DNA of 64,000 bases from positions 6,883,227-6,947,226 of the forward strand of contig NC_019693.1 in assembly GCF_000317105.1 (NCBI RefSeq), read 5' to 3'. A program made the translations under genes and the position numbers. Under the pieces are notes generated by a model that was not told the DNA's origin, ran no database searches, and was given only the letters and a program-made list of their open reading frames with translations. How positions within the stretch are numbered: the first letter of the stretch is position 1; each line of letters starts with the position of its first letter. This DNA comes from Oscillatoria acuminata PCC 6304. Its GTDB lineage: Bacteria > Cyanobacteriota > Cyanobacteriia > Cyanobacteriales > Laspinemataceae. This document shows positions 16,097 through 25,570 of this stretch, piece by piece.

Positions 16097-18790
16097 ATGA
16101 AAATACTTAAAATCCAGACATTACGGGGTCCGAACTACTGGAGCATTCGACGCCACAAGGTCATCGTGATGCGCCTCGACTTAGAGGACTTAGCAGAAAA
16201 GCCGACGTCTTTGATCCCCGGCTTTTATCAAGGTCTCGTTGAGGCGCTACCGAGTTTGGTAGAACACTACTGCTCTCCCGGTTGTAGAGGAGGATTCCTC
16301 AGCCGGGTCCAGGAGGGGACCTATATGGGTCATGTGGTGGAACACGTTGCCTTAGAACTCCAGGAACTCGCGGGGATGATAGTTGGTTTTGGTCGCACCC
16401 GCGAAACCTCCACACCAGGCACCTACCAAGTGGCCTTTGAATATGTCGATGAACAAGCGGGTCGCTATGCCGCTAGAGCAGCGGTGCGCCTCTGTCGCAG
16501 TATTGTCGATACAGGTCGCTATCCTCTTTCTGAGTTGGAACAGGACCTCCAAGATTTGAAAGATTTGGCGGCTAAAGCGTCCTTGGGTCCCAGTACCGAG
16601 ACCCTGATTAAAGAAGCTGAAACCCGCGATATTCCCTGGTTTCACTCCAGTGCTAGAGCCATGATCCAACTGGGAACGGGGATTTATCAAAAACGAGTCC
16701 AGGCAACCCTGACCGATCGCAGCAGTATTTTAGCCGTTGAACTCGCTTGCGATAAAGAAGGAACCAAAAAAACCCTGCGGGATGCTGGAGTGCCGGTTCC
16801 CCGAGGGACTTTGATTCACTATATGGATGAACTCCAAGAGGCGATCGACGAGGTGGGTGGCTATCCAATCGTGATTAAACCCCTCGATGGCAACCACGGA
16901 CGCGGGATTACTATCGATATCAACTCTTGGGAAGAGGCGGAAGAAGCCTACGATGCCGCTACCGCTTCCTCCAAAACGCGATCGGTGATCGTCGAACGTT
17001 ACTACAAAGGTCGGGACCACCGAGTTCTCGTGGTCAATGGTAAACTGATCGCCGTGGCGGAACGGGTTCCTGCTCATGCGATCGGGGATGGTCGGTCCAC
17101 CATCCAGGAACTCATTGACGAAACCAATCGCGACCCCAACCGAGGCGACGGCCATGATAACGTCCTGACCCGGATCCTAGTAGACCGGATCAGTATGCAA
17201 ATCTTGGAACGCAAAGGATACGACCTCGACACCGTACTCAAAGACGGCGAAATCTGCTATCTGCGCTACACCGCCAACCTCAGCACCGGCGGCATCGCCA
17301 TCGATCGCACCGATGAAATTCACCCAGAAAATCTCTGGATGGCGGAACGAATTGCCAAACTGATTGGCTTAGATATCTGTGGCATCGATGTCGTCACCGA
17401 GGATATTTCCCAACCCCTCCGGGACAATGATGGGGTCATCGTTGAAGTGAATGCTGCTCCCGGTTTCCGGATGCACGTCTGTCCCAGCCAGGGCCTGCCC
17501 CGCAACGTCGCAGCCCCGGTTATGGAAATGCTCTTTCCCCCAGGTACTCCGTCACGGATTCCCATTCTCGCCGTTACCGGCACCAATGGTAAAACTACCA
17601 CCACCCGCCTGTTAGCCCATATTTATAAACAAACTGGCAAAACCATCGGTTATACCACCACCGATGGGACTTATATCGGCGATTTTATCGTCGAAAAAGG
17701 GGATAATACCGGACCCCAAAGTGCCGAACTGATTCTGAAAGACCCCACCGTCGAAGTGGCCGTCTTAGAAACCGCCCGAGGTGGCATTTTGCGATCGGGT
17801 TTGGCGTTCGATCGCTGCGATGTCGGCGTGGTTCTAAACGTCTCTGCGGATCATCTCGGCATCGGCGATATCGATACCATCGAACAAATGGCGACCCTCA
17901 AGGGCGTCCTCGCCGAATCGGTTGATCCGAAAGGCTATGCCATCCTGAATGCGGAAGACCCCCTAGTGGTCAAGATGGCAAAACGGGTGAAATCTCAAAT
18001 CGCCTATTTCTCAATGAACCCTGAAAACGAAGTTCTGCAAAATCATATTCGCAATGGGGGACTCGCCGCAGTCTATGAAAATGGCTATCTCTCGATTATT
18101 AAAGGAGATTGGACCCTACGGATTGAGCAAGCAGTTAATGTCCCGCTAACGATGGCAGGATTGGCTCCCTTTATGATTGCCAACGCCCTCGCTGCTGCTT
18201 TAGCTGCCTATAGCAATGGCGTTCCCATTGAGCAAATTCGCAGTGGATTGGCAACTTTTGAGGCATCGGTTGCCCAAACCCCTGGACGGATGAATCTGTT
18301 TAATATGGGGACTTATCATGCCTTAGTGGATTATGCCCATAATGCCGCCAGTTATGAAGCCTTGGGTGGGTTCGTGCGAAATTGGCCTGGAGAAACCATT
18401 GGCGTCATCGGTGGTCCTGGCGATCGCCGGGATGAGGATTTGTTCAACCTCGGCAAACTCTCCGCAGAAATCTTCAAACAAATTATTGTTAAAGAAGATA
18501 ATGATACCCGAGGTCGTCCCCGGGGAGATGCGGCCCACTTCATCTGTGCAGGCATTGCCAAAGCCAATGGTACAGCGGCGTATCAAACCATCCTCAATGA
18601 AACCGAGGCGATCGAAACCGCCCTAGATCAGGCTCCCTCGGGCAGCTTAGTCGTGATTCTCCCCGAAAGCGTCAGTCGGGCGATCGGTCTTATTGAGAAG
18701 CGAAAACCCCTAGAAGAACCGCGCATTCCCCTCAATGGTTCAAAACCTGTAGAATCCTCCTCGGTTGAATATAGCGAGTCTTCTACATAA
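16097..18790 (+). CDS. cphA: Cyanophycin synthetase
   Basis: ATP-dependent enzyme that extends cyanophycin by adding Asp to the backbone and Arg to each Asp side chain. It is 897 residues, close to the usual 870-900. An N-terminal domain (MKILKIQTLRGPNYWSIRR) is followed by an ATP-grasp domain (about 220-480; PIVIKPLDGNHGRGITIDI, then VEVNAAPGFRMH). A Mur-ligase-like domain has the P-loop GTNGKTTTTRLL from residue 495 and LVDYAHNAASYEAL downstream. All parts look intact. It follows cphB, so synthesis and breakdown genes are adjacent. A 284-base gap suggests cphA has its own promoter. A strong terminator follows. Confidence 0.98.
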   Translation: MKILKIQTLRGPNYWSIRRHKVIVMRLDLEDLAEKPTSLIPGFYQGLVEALPSLVEHYCSPGCRGGFLSRVQEGTYMGHVVEHVALELQELAGMIVGFGRTRETSTPGTYQVAFEYVDEQAGRYAARAAVRLCRSIVDTGRYPLSELEQDLQDLKDLAAKASLGPSTETLIKEAETRDIPWFHSSARAMIQLGTGIYQKRVQATLTDRSSILAVELACDKEGTKKTLRDAGVPVPRGTLIHYMDELQEAIDEVGGYPIVIKPLDGNHGRGITIDINSWEEAEEAYDAATASSKTRSVIVERYYKGRDHRVLVVNGKLIAVAERVPAHAIGDGRSTIQELIDETNRDPNRGDGHDNVLTRILVDRISMQILERKGYDLDTVLKDGEICYLRYTANLSTGGIAIDRTDEIHPENLWMAERIAKLIGLDICGIDVVTEDISQPLRDNDGVIVEVNAAPGFRMHVCPSQGLPRNVAAPVMEMLFPPGTPSRIPILAVTGTNGKTTTTRLLAHIYKQTGKTIGYTTTDGTYIGDFIVEKGDNTGPQSAELILKDPTVEVAVLETARGGILRSGLAFDRCDVGVVLNVSADHLGIGDIDTIEQMATLKGVLAESVDPKGYAILNAEDPLVVKMAKRVKSQIAYFSMNPENEVLQNHIRNGGLAAVYENGYLSIIKGDWTLRIEQAVNVPLTMAGLAPFMIANALAAALAAYSNGVPIEQIRSGLATFEASVAQTPGRMNLFNMGTYHALVDYAHNAASYEALGGFVRNWPGETIGVIGGPGDRRDEDLFNLGKLSAEIFKQIIVKEDNDTRGRPRGDAAHFICAGIAKANGTAAYQTILNETEAIETALDQAPSGSLVVILPESVSRAIGLIEKRKPLEEPRIPLNGSKPVESSSVEYSESST

Positions 18791-18810
18791 TTCACCCCTC
18801 AACCTTTACA

Positions 18811-18855
18811 AAAGACTTGAAAAGGATAACGCTCCATTTTCAAGTCTTTTTTTTT
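18811..18855 (+). terminator. Rho-independent terminator after cphA
   Basis: A 13-bp stem aaagacttgaaaa / ttttcaagtcttt (18811-18823 and 18837-18849) with a 13-base loop runs directly into a T-tract to 18855. It starts 20 bases after the cphA stop, so it ends the cphA transcript. Confidence 0.9.
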
Positions 18856-18885
18856 ATTCAAAATTCACCGAATTAAAGTTAATAA

Positions 18886-19072
18886 AAACCCGCAGGCTGA
18901 AGCCTGGGGCTATACGAACGAAGCCTGCCTTCGCAGGCTAAGAAAGAAAACGACTTTTCCAAACCGGATTGGGTATTAGTTCGTAGTAACGACTTCAGTC
19001 GTTCTCCAAGTTCGTAGTAACGACTTCAGTCGTTTCTTCAGTTCGTAGTAACGACTTCAGTCATTATCCAAG
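18886..19072. repeat. CAGGCTGAAGCCTG element and three 31-bp direct repeats
   Basis: Two repeat families sit between cphA and pcyA. The first (18888-18945) contains cccgcaggctgaagcctgg and gcctgccttcgcaggc; a relative in the opposite orientation is at 23070-23125. The second is agttcgtagtaacgacttca in three copies starting at 18978, 19009 and 19040, a period of exactly 31 bases; each copy has an inner acgacttcagtcgt palindrome. No gene fits here. The spacing is too regular and the copies too few to call a CRISPR array: the spacers are five bases. Confidence 0.8.
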
Positions 19073-19171
19073 TTCACTCTAACAACACCCCAACATCCCA
19101 ACCCCCTAAATAAGATAAAATAAACACCGCGCCCCGCGCAATATTGATCCACCCTCATATAGGAAAAACCC

Positions 19172-19909
19172 GTGACATCAACCTCTAATCCATCCCTGCG
19201 AACCGAACAACATAGCCTGATCCAAAAACTCGCCGATTGCATCGAGGGCGTGTGGCAAGAACAATTAGAACTCTCCCCTTATCCCCTCCCCGAGGACCTG
19301 GGATATGTCGAAGGACGATTAGAAGGAGAAAAACTCAGAATTGAAAATCGCTGCTATCAGACTCCAGAATTTCGGAAAATCCATTTAGAACTGGCAAAAG
19401 TTGGCACGACCCTGGATATTTTGCACTGCGTGATGTTTCCCAACCCCAACTATGATTTACCCATGTTTGGGACTGATTTAGTAGGAGCAAAAGGCAAAAT
19501 CGGGGCGGCGATCGCCGACTTATCCCCCATTCGTAAAACGGTGCTTCCCGAACCCTATCAACAGCAACTTTCGGACTTACCGGCGATCGCCTTTACCAAT
19601 CCCCGCGACCTCCCCCCCTGGGGTCATATCTTCTCAGAATTCTGCCTCTTTGTGCGACCAGATAATCCCGACGAAGAAACCCTATTTCTGAATCGCGTCA
19701 AGGAATATGTGCAAATTCACTGTCAACAAGCCCGAAACACCCCAGCCACCCCTGAACTCCACAGCGAAATCCTTGCCGGACAACGCAATTACTGCGACCA
19801 TCAGCGCAAAAATGACAAAACGCGCCGGGTTTTAGAAAACGCCTTTGGCAACGAATGGGCCGAATATTATATGACCCAAGTCTTATTTGACCTGCCTGCC
19901 GAGGACTAA
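19172..19909 (+). CDS. pcyA: Phycocyanobilin:ferredoxin oxidoreductase
   Basis: Ferredoxin-dependent bilin reductase that makes phycocyanobilin from biliverdin IXalpha by a four-electron reduction, supplying the chromophore of phycobilisomes and phytochromes. At 245 residues it has the expected length. Glu73, His85 and Asp102 have the same spacings (12 and 17) as Glu76, His88 and Asp105 of the characterised enzyme; motifs are LDILHCVMFPNPNYDLP and GTDLVGAKG. The start is a GTG with AGGA upstream. The acyP gene starts six bases after the stop, so the two are probably cotranscribed. Confidence 0.97.
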   Translation: MTSTSNPSLRTEQHSLIQKLADCIEGVWQEQLELSPYPLPEDLGYVEGRLEGEKLRIENRCYQTPEFRKIHLELAKVGTTLDILHCVMFPNPNYDLPMFGTDLVGAKGKIGAAIADLSPIRKTVLPEPYQQQLSDLPAIAFTNPRDLPPWGHIFSEFCLFVRPDNPDEETLFLNRVKEYVQIHCQQARNTPATPELHSEILAGQRNYCDHQRKNDKTRRVLENAFGNEWAEYYMTQVLFDLPAED

Positions 19910-19915
19910 AAGACC

Positions 19916-20197
19916 ATGACCGAAACAAAGTGCGCTCACGTTTTAATTTCCGGCATCGTTCAAGGAGTCGGGTATCGATTTAGTACCGTCCATCAAGCCC
20001 AAAAATTAGGAGTATCCGGTTGGGTGAGAAACTTAACCGATGGACGAGTCGAAGCCATCTTTGAAGGCAAACCCGAAACCCTCGATCGCATGATAGCCTG
20101 GTGTCATCAAGGACCCTCATCCGCCCAAGTCACCGATGTCACCGTCACCTATCAACAACCCCAAGGCATCACCGGGTTCACCACTCGATATAAATAA
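19916..20197 (+). CDS. acyP: Acylphosphatase
   Basis: A 93-residue acylphosphatase that hydrolyses carboxyl-phosphate bonds of small acyl phosphates. The signature ISGIVQGVGYRF holds the phosphate-binding Arg21, and GWVRNLTDGRVEAIFEG contains the catalytic Asn39. Length and both motifs are intact. It follows pcyA by six bases, which suggests shared transcription rather than a shared pathway. A pair of hairpins after the stop may end the transcript. Confidence 0.95.
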   Translation: MTETKCAHVLISGIVQGVGYRFSTVHQAQKLGVSGWVRNLTDGRVEAIFEGKPETLDRMIAWCHQGPSSAQVTDVTVTYQQPQGITGFTTRYK

Positions 20198-20214
20198 CAC
20201 CCCCTCGGAATGTA

Positions 20215-20258
20215 GAGGCGATTCGCGAATCGCCTCAAGTCACCCCTTTAGGGGTGAC
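20215..20258. repeat. Two adjacent perfect hairpins after acyP
   Basis: Two perfect palindromes follow acyP: gaggcgattcgcgaatcgcctc (20215-20236; 11-bp arms) and gtcacccctttaggggtgac (20239-20258). They are of the dispersed GTAGxGGCG type also seen at 23187 and 29183. With no T-tract they are weak terminators; transcript protection is another possibility. Confidence 0.7.
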
Positions 20259-20414
20259 TACAAACGGTTGAGCGCATTACAACCACCTTGACAGGGCTGG
20301 TTCTGAACAGTTGTCTTATTTGGGATCAATGACTTAAAATAAAAGAGAGTAACAATGCCCGAAACCTTCTTGTTTTAATTAACGATTTTCTGATAATTAT
20401 TGAGGAAACTAGCC

Positions 20415-21047
20415 ATGTATGCGGTGATTTCTCCCAAAGAAATTAAATTGCCAGCAGGCAGTGTGGTTCGGCTACCAGGCACCTGGCAGGACTACTGCCA
20501 ACTCAGAGACAGTCGGGGAGACAGTTCTATTCCTCGCATCAAATTTCGTAACAGTGAGATTTTGCTCATGAGTCCTTTGCCAAAACAAGGACGGGAAGCG
20601 CACATTTTGGCTGACATTGTAAAAGTCTTGCTAGATAGCCAGAACCGTAACTACGAGGCGTTTACACCCATTACGATGGATTTGCCAGAAGAGAGGGGAA
20701 TTGAACCCGATTATTGTTTCTACATTGACAATTGGCAAACTGCCGTCGGCAAGGATCGCATTGATTGGCGCAACAATCCACCCCCAGACTTGGTAATTGA
20801 AATTGACGTGACTAGCTACACGGCGATCGAGGATTATCTGCCCTACAAGGTTCCAGAAGTTTGGTTGTTTAGAAAAACAGGATTGCAAATTCATGCCTTA
20901 GAAACAGGGGGTTATCAACAACAGCTTTTGAGCCGCTATTTCCCCAATTTGGACCTGCCCAAGTTAGTTGAGGGGGTGTTCCAAATGGCTTTGGAACAAG
21001 GCATGGGAATGGCGATTCGAGAGTTCCGTCGAACATTGATGAGCTAG
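20415..21047 (+). CDS. Uma2-family (DUF820) PD-(D/E)XK protein
   Basis: This 210-residue protein belongs to the large cyanobacterial Uma2/DUF820 family of putative restriction-endonuclease-like proteins. Visible family features are IKFRNSEILLMSPLPKQGREAHILADI, split by the fold into strand and helix, then GIEPDYCFYI and the predicted active-site region PPDLVIEIDVTS (Asp and Glu) followed by YKVPEVWLF. The ATG at 20415 has GAGG nine bases upstream; a TTG at 20400 is less likely. Many paralogues occur per cyanobacterial genome, and biological targets are unknown. It stands alone here. Confidence 0.85.
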   Translation: MYAVISPKEIKLPAGSVVRLPGTWQDYCQLRDSRGDSSIPRIKFRNSEILLMSPLPKQGREAHILADIVKVLLDSQNRNYEAFTPITMDLPEERGIEPDYCFYIDNWQTAVGKDRIDWRNNPPPDLVIEIDVTSYTAIEDYLPYKVPEVWLFRKTGLQIHALETGGYQQQLLSRYFPNLDLPKLVEGVFQMALEQGMGMAIREFRRTLMS

Positions 21048-21137
21048 GGAGATGGGGAGCGGGGGTGAGGGGCTGAGAATCAATCTTTATCAATTCTCCC
21101 CATCCCCCCATCTCCACTTTTTCCCCCTATCAAAAAG

Positions 21138-21665
21138 CTAATACTTAGGCCCAAATCCGCCTTTCCAGGTTTCTCCTCCCGGTAAATGGCTGAGTTTCTC
21201 ATCCCCTTTTTCAGGTAATTCTAGGGCTGAATGAGTATAAATTAGGCTTAACAAATCTTGGGCTATGGCCATCACTTCTGGCCGATTCACCCGGTTGGAG
21301 AGTTGAAACGGTGAATAGGCTCCTTCTAACACTTCCACGCTGGCATCGCGAATGGCTACCTTGATCGCTTCTTTTAAGAGGGTCTCCCATTCATCGTATT
21401 TTATATAGTAAGAGGTTTGATTTTCTTTTAAATTAAGGTCTTGGATGTCTAAAATAGAACCGCGAATAGAAGCCGTCCAAGCATTCGTGAGGCGCTGTTC
21501 TATGTGATTATTAATTAAAGCGACTAGCATTCTAATCGCAAAAGATTTAATGGCTCTTAAAATGGCTTTTTTGCTCATGCCATCCAGTTCATCTAAGAGC
21601 GTCAAAGCATCTTGATAGCGTCCCTCTAGGATACTGGTTCTTAAATCAGCTAATTCTTGCGTCAT
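21138..21665 (-). CDS. DUF29 family protein
   Basis: 175 residues, largely helical. It starts MTQELADLRTSILEGRYQDA and contains LDELDGMSKKAILRAIKSF and IKYDEWETLLKEAIKVAIRD, which I recognise as the DUF29 type common in cyanobacteria. No catalytic motif is evident. A GGAGAAG ribosome site lies before the ATG. It is downstream of sufS on the same strand, separated by a hairpin, so it is probably not part of the suf transcript. Function unknown. Confidence 0.75.
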   Translation of the reverse strand: MTQELADLRTSILEGRYQDALTLLDELDGMSKKAILRAIKSFAIRMLVALINNHIEQRLTNAWTASIRGSILDIQDLNLKENQTSYYIKYDEWETLLKEAIKVAIRDASVEVLEGAYSPFQLSNRVNRPEVMAIAQDLLSLIYTHSALELPEKGDEKLSHLPGGETWKGGFGPKY

Positions 21666-21679
21666 GATGACTTCTCCAA

Positions 21680-21712
21680 TTTAAAGGGTGAGCAAATTGC
21701 CCACCCTTTAAA
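21680..21712 (-). terminator. Hairpin after sufS
   Basis: A perfect 11-bp stem tttaaagggtg / cacccttt aaa (21680-21690 and 21702-21712) lies six bases past the sufS stop on the minus strand. The following tract is only weakly T-rich, so termination may be partial. Confidence 0.65.
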
Positions 21713-21717
21713 TTAAT

Positions 21718-22980
21718 TTACCCAAATATGCCACCAAAAAACTCGATCGCCTCTTTTAATGCCACAATAAAGGCATCAATTTCTTCTGTGGTATTGTAGA
21801 AATATAAACTCGCTCGGGCGGTGGATTGTGCGCCTATTACACGATGTAAAGGTTGAGTACAATGATGTCCGGCACGAATTGCTACCCCTGCCTGATCTAA
21901 AATCGTGGAAAGGTCATGGGGATGCACGCTTCCACTGGTAAAAGAGGCTAATGCCGCCCGTCCTGAACCGTCTGCTTTGGGTTGGGGTCCGTAAATTTTT
22001 AGCTCGGAAATGGGGTTGAGTTGCTCAAACAAATAGGCAGTTAACTGTTTCTCATAAGCATAGATTTTATCCATGCCAATGCTGCTGAGATAGTCTACTG
22101 CGGCACCCAACGCCACCGCTTCCCCGATCGCAGGGGTTCCCGCTTCAAATTTATGAGGCACATCCGCATAGGTGGAATGGTCTAAAAATACATCGGCAAT
22201 CATTTCCCCTCCCCCTAAAAAGGGCGGCATCGATCGCAACACTGCCAGTTTGCCATACAAGAACCCAATTCCGGTTGGCGCACACATTTTATGTCCCGAT
22301 GCCACTAACCAATCACAATCCATCTCCTGGACATCAATCGGCAAATGTGGCATACTTTGGCAAGCATCAATTAAGACTTTGGCTCCCTGTTCATGGGCCA
22401 GTTTGGTAATTTCGTTTACGGGATTAATACAACCCAAGGTATTAGAAATATGAACCACTGCCACTAACTTGGTTTTGTCCGAAAGCAGGGTTTTGTATTG
22501 GTCCATATCAAACTCTTGGCTGTCCGTGAGTTCGACAAATTTGAGAACCGCTCCTGTTTTTTGAGCTAAAATTTGCCAAGGAACTAAATTGCTGTGATGC
22601 TCCATCACCGTCAGGATGATTTCATCTCCTGCCCGAATATTGCTCACTCCCCAGGTATTAGAAACGAGGTTAATGCCTTCACTGGCATTGCGGGTATAAA
22701 TGATTTCTTGTGACGATGCCGCATTGACAAATTTGGCAATTTTCTCTCTTGCTCCTTCATAAGCATCGGTAGCACGTCCACTGAGGGTATGAACCCCTCG
22801 ATGGACGTTGGCATTGTCAAAATCATAGTAATGCCGCAAGGCATCCAAAACCTGCACCGGCTTTTGGGAAGTGGCGGCGTTATCTAAATAAACTAACGGT
22901 TTGCCATGAATTTCTTGATTTAAAATCGGGAAATCCGGGCGAACTTTTTGAGCTAATGTCTTTTCTCTGGTAACTATCAT
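21718..22980 (-). CDS. sufS: SufS cysteine desulfurase
   Basis: PLP-dependent enzyme that takes sulfur from cysteine and passes it to the SufBCD scaffold for Fe-S cluster assembly. The 420-residue protein is group II: PLP-binding Lys231 in [12 protein letters not shown], and catalytic Cys374 in [11 protein letters not shown]. Other landmarks are [11 protein letters not shown] and [21 protein letters not shown]. It is the last suf gene on the minus strand, 303 bases from sufD. That gap contains dispersed repeats, so separate or reduced transcription is possible. Confidence 0.98.
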   Translation of the reverse strand: MIVTREKTLAQKVRPDFPILNQEIHGKPLVYLDNAATSQKPVQVLDALRHYYDFDNANVHRGVHTLSGRATDAYEGAREKIAKFVNAASSQEIIYTRNASEGINLVSNTWGVSNIRAGDEIILTVMEHHSNLVPWQILAQKTGAVLKFVELTDSQEFDMDQYKTLLSDKTKLVAVVHISNTLGCINPVNEITKLAHEQGAKVLIDACQSMPHLPIDVQEMDCDWLVASGHKMCAPTGIGFLYGKLAVLRSMPPFLGGGEMIADVFLDHSTYADVPHKFEAGTPAIGEAVALGAAVDYLSSIGMDKIYAYEKQLTAYLFEQLNPISELKIYGPQPKADGSGRAALASFTSGSVHPHDLSTILDQAGVAIRAGHHCTQPLHRVIGAQSTARASLYFYNTTEEIDAFIVALKEAIEFFGGIFG

Positions 22981-23069
22981 GGTCCTGAATGAATAAAGGA
23001 TGAATGGGTTGGAAATGTGAAAAAAATCAGTTAGAGAAAATTAATGCAAAATTATTCAATTTCTCTCTT

Positions 23070-23216
23070 AGCCTGCGGAGGCAGGCTTCGTCCGTATAGC
23101 CCCAGGCTTGAGCCTGCGGGTTCTTTAAAGCTCATTTCACAGAAAAATTTGTTATCATAATTTTTTATAAGTTTAAAACTGGGGGTTGTAGAGACGCAAT
23201 AGTTCACGTCTCTACA
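23070..23216. repeat. Dispersed repeats in the sufD-sufS gap
   Basis: The 303-base gap between sufD and sufS holds a cagcctgcggaggcaggc-type element (23071-23125, opposite orientation to 18888-18945) and a GTAGAGACG/CGTCTCTAC hairpin (23187-23216). No gene is visible in the gap. The insertion of two elements explains why sufS is farther from sufD than usual. Confidence 0.7.
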
Positions 23217-23283
23217 TCGATAAATTGCTCGATACTGATTTCACCAATTCGCCCGTCATGAAAACTGCCAGGTTATGGAGAAA

Positions 23284-24657
23284 TTAGATACTTTTGCAAG
23301 CAACACATCGAGAAATTTTCGTTTGCAAGGCACCGGAGGGTAATTCTTGGAGAATTTCTCCGGCAAATCCATCAATCAGTAAGCTGCGACTCATCGCAGG
23401 GTCTAATCCGCGACTCCGCAAGTAGAAGAGTTCATCTTCTTCCAGTTGGCTGATGGTGGCACCGTGAGAACATTTGACGTTATCAGCGGTGATTTCTAGT
23501 TGAGGTTTGGTATCAACTCGGGCTTTCGGCGAGAGTAATAACGTGCGATTCAACTGGCTGGCATCGGTGAGTTGTGCCGGTTTGGGTACAAAGACTTTGC
23601 CATTAAAAACGCCCTGCGCTGCATCATCAATGATACATTTGTGCAGTTGTTTGCTGGTGCCGTTGGGATGGTTGAGCACGATCGCACTGTGGGTATCGCT
23701 GACTTGTTTCCCAGCGGCGATCGCCAATCCGTTGAGGGTGGTATAGGTTCCTTCCCCCTGTTGGTACACTTCCAGATGATGCCGGGAAAGTAAACCGCCG
23801 GTGGAAACTGCGGTACAGGAATAATTGCTATCTTTCGCTTGGGCGATCGCAGTCTTGCCAATATGGAACGAGTTGGTACTCTCACGCTGTATTTTAGCAT
23901 GAGTCACCTGAGCAGTTTCCGCTACCCAGATTTCCGTGACGGCATTGGTAAAATAAGGCGCATTCCCCTTAAAATTGCCGCAGGAATCGTCATCTGCCAC
24001 CACATATTCCTCGATCGCCGTGCAGCGACTTCCCCGTTCCGCCACGATTAAACAACGCGGTTGAACTAACCGGGGTTGTGCTCCGGGAACTGCCATAAAT
24101 AACAGATGAATCGGTTTGTCAACTGCCACATCCTTGGCAATCCACACCACTGCTGCATCCATTAATCCGGCGGTATTCAAAGAAGTAAACACCTCTTTGT
24201 TCCCATCAACATTTCCCAGATATTTTGGCAACTGAGTCTGTAACGATGGGGGTAATTGTCCGAGATTTCCGACAAATATTCCTTCCGGTAACCCCGAAAC
24301 ATTGGAAAGTTCAGCCGAATAACAGCCATTGACAAACACTAAGCGGCTGTCTAACATTTCGGGTAACTCAAACGGCGCGACTCCAGTCGTCGGAATTGCC
24401 TCCGGAGGTGCTGCCTGGAATGTCAATGCCTGCAAACCAGACAAATCCGTAACTCGCCATTCCTCATCTTTGCGAGTCGGCATTGCCAACTCTCGCACCC
24501 AGGTTGCCGCATTATCTCGCACCTGCTGCAATAATGCTGCCGTTGGGGGTGCCATTCCATACGCTGGATTCACTACCGGCGCAGGAGAAGCGACTGCCTG
24601 CTTTAACAATTCATCTAAATAAGACACCTGGGGTTTTTTAGAAACCTCTATCACCAT
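23284..24657 (-). CDS. sufD: SufD Fe-S assembly scaffold protein
   Basis: SufD forms the SufBC2D complex with SufB and SufC and is needed for iron acquisition during cluster assembly. The product is 457 residues from the ATG at 24657, which overlaps the sufC stop by one base (TAATG); a start 13 codons earlier would lie inside sufC and is unlikely. Family features are the right-handed beta-helix core and the C-terminal KCSHGATISQLEEDELFYLRSRGLD-type segment, seen here as CSHGATISQLEEDELFYLRS. Tight coupling to sufC supports matched production of the two subunits. Confidence 0.97.
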   Translation of the reverse strand: MVIEVSKKPQVSYLDELLKQAVASPAPVVNPAYGMAPPTAALLQQVRDNAATWVRELAMPTRKDEEWRVTDLSGLQALTFQAAPPEAIPTTGVAPFELPEMLDSRLVFVNGCYSAELSNVSGLPEGIFVGNLGQLPPSLQTQLPKYLGNVDGNKEVFTSLNTAGLMDAAVVWIAKDVAVDKPIHLLFMAVPGAQPRLVQPRCLIVAERGSRCTAIEEYVVADDDSCGNFKGNAPYFTNAVTEIWVAETAQVTHAKIQRESTNSFHIGKTAIAQAKDSNYSCTAVSTGGLLSRHHLEVYQQGEGTYTTLNGLAIAAGKQVSDTHSAIVLNHPNGTSKQLHKCIIDDAAQGVFNGKVFVPKPAQLTDASQLNRTLLLSPKARVDTKPQLEITADNVKCSHGATISQLEEDELFYLRSRGLDPAMSRSLLIDGFAGEILQELPSGALQTKISRCVACKSI

Positions 24658-25445
24658 TATACACCTGCCTTCACCCGATCGGCTTCTACCACCCAATCAT
24701 ATCCACGTTCTTCCAATTCCAGCGCCAAATCTTTGGTTCCGGTGGTCAAAATTCGACCCCCTTCCATGACGTGAACATAATCCGGCACAATATAATTCAA
24801 CAAGCGCTGATAGTGGGTAATTGCTAACACTGCATTATCTGCGGAAGATAACTGATTCACCCCACTGGCTACAATTTTCAACGCATCAATATCCAAGCCC
24901 GAATCTGTCTCATCCAAAATGGCTAATTTTGGCTCTAACAGTGCCATTTGCAGGATTTCGTTGCGTTTCTTTTCCCCGCCCGAAAATCCTTCATTCACAC
25001 TGCGATTGAGAAAGGCTGGATTCATCTTTACCACGTCCAGCTTTTCTTCAATGATGTCTTCAAAATCAAAGGCATCGACTTCCTCTAACCCTAAATATTT
25101 CTGGCGAGAATTGTAGGCAACCCTTAAAAAGTCTAGGTTGCTTACCCCGGGAATTTCCAAGGGATATTGGAACGCCAAGAAGACTCCCGCCAAAGAGCGT
25201 TGTTCCGGTTCCAACTCCAGGAGATTTTGACCCATAAAAATCACTTCTCCCCCGGTGACTTCGTAGGCGGGATGACCCGATAGCACCTTGGAGAAGGTAC
25301 TTTTCCCGGAACCATTCGGTCCCATAATGGCATGAATTTCTCCCGCTTTGATTTCTAAATTCAAGCCTTTGAGAATGGGGGTATCATTCACATTCGCCGT
25401 TAAATCGCGAACCGAGAGAATTACTGGACTACCTTCTTTAATCAT
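24657..25445 (-). CDS. sufC: SufC ATPase of the SufBCD complex
   Basis: ABC-type ATPase that drives conformational change in SufBC2D. It is 262 residues, with Walker [11 protein letters not shown] (41-50), signature [16 protein letters not shown], and Walker [12 protein letters not shown]. The extended signature region is typical of SufC rather than transporters. A GAGGAG ribosome site precedes the ATG. It overlaps sufD by one base and lies 125 bases after sufB, a gap that contains a 12-bp hairpin. Confidence 0.98.
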   Translation of the reverse strand: MIKEGSPVILSVRDLTANVNDTPILKGLNLEIKAGEIHAIMGPNGSGKSTFSKVLSGHPAYEVTGGEVIFMGQNLLELEPEQRSLAGVFLAFQYPLEIPGVSNLDFLRVAYNSRQKYLGLEEVDAFDFEDIIEEKLDVVKMNPAFLNRSVNEGFSGGEKKRNEILQMALLEPKLAILDETDSGLDIDALKIVASGVNQLSSADNAVLAITHYQRLLNYIVPDYVHVMEGGRILTTGTKDLALELEERGYDWVVEADRVKAGV

Positions 25446-25503
25446 TGCTCCTCAATCATTTCCTTCCATTGAACAAAACTCGCGAAAAAACTCGCTTAAG
25501 GAA

Positions 25504-25563
25504 GACCGATAAAGGATGAATTTTCCGCCTTTATCGGTCATTGGTCATTGGTCATTGGTCATT
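25504..25563. repeat. Hairpin and TCATTGG direct repeats between sufB and sufC
   Basis: A perfect 12-bp stem gaccgataaagg / cctttatcggtc (25504-25515 and 25528-25539) is followed by four tcattgg/tcattct heptads (25537-25563), the same short repeat as at 10360 and 11500. Inside the suf operon the hairpin could tune the amount of sufCDS message relative to sufB. That is inference. Confidence 0.65.
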
Positions 25564-25570
25564 CTTAGAA

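Noticed and set aside
18978-19072. Possible CRISPR array
   Set aside because: Only three repeats with five-base gaps between the 26-base units; no spacers of normal length and no cas genes in the window.
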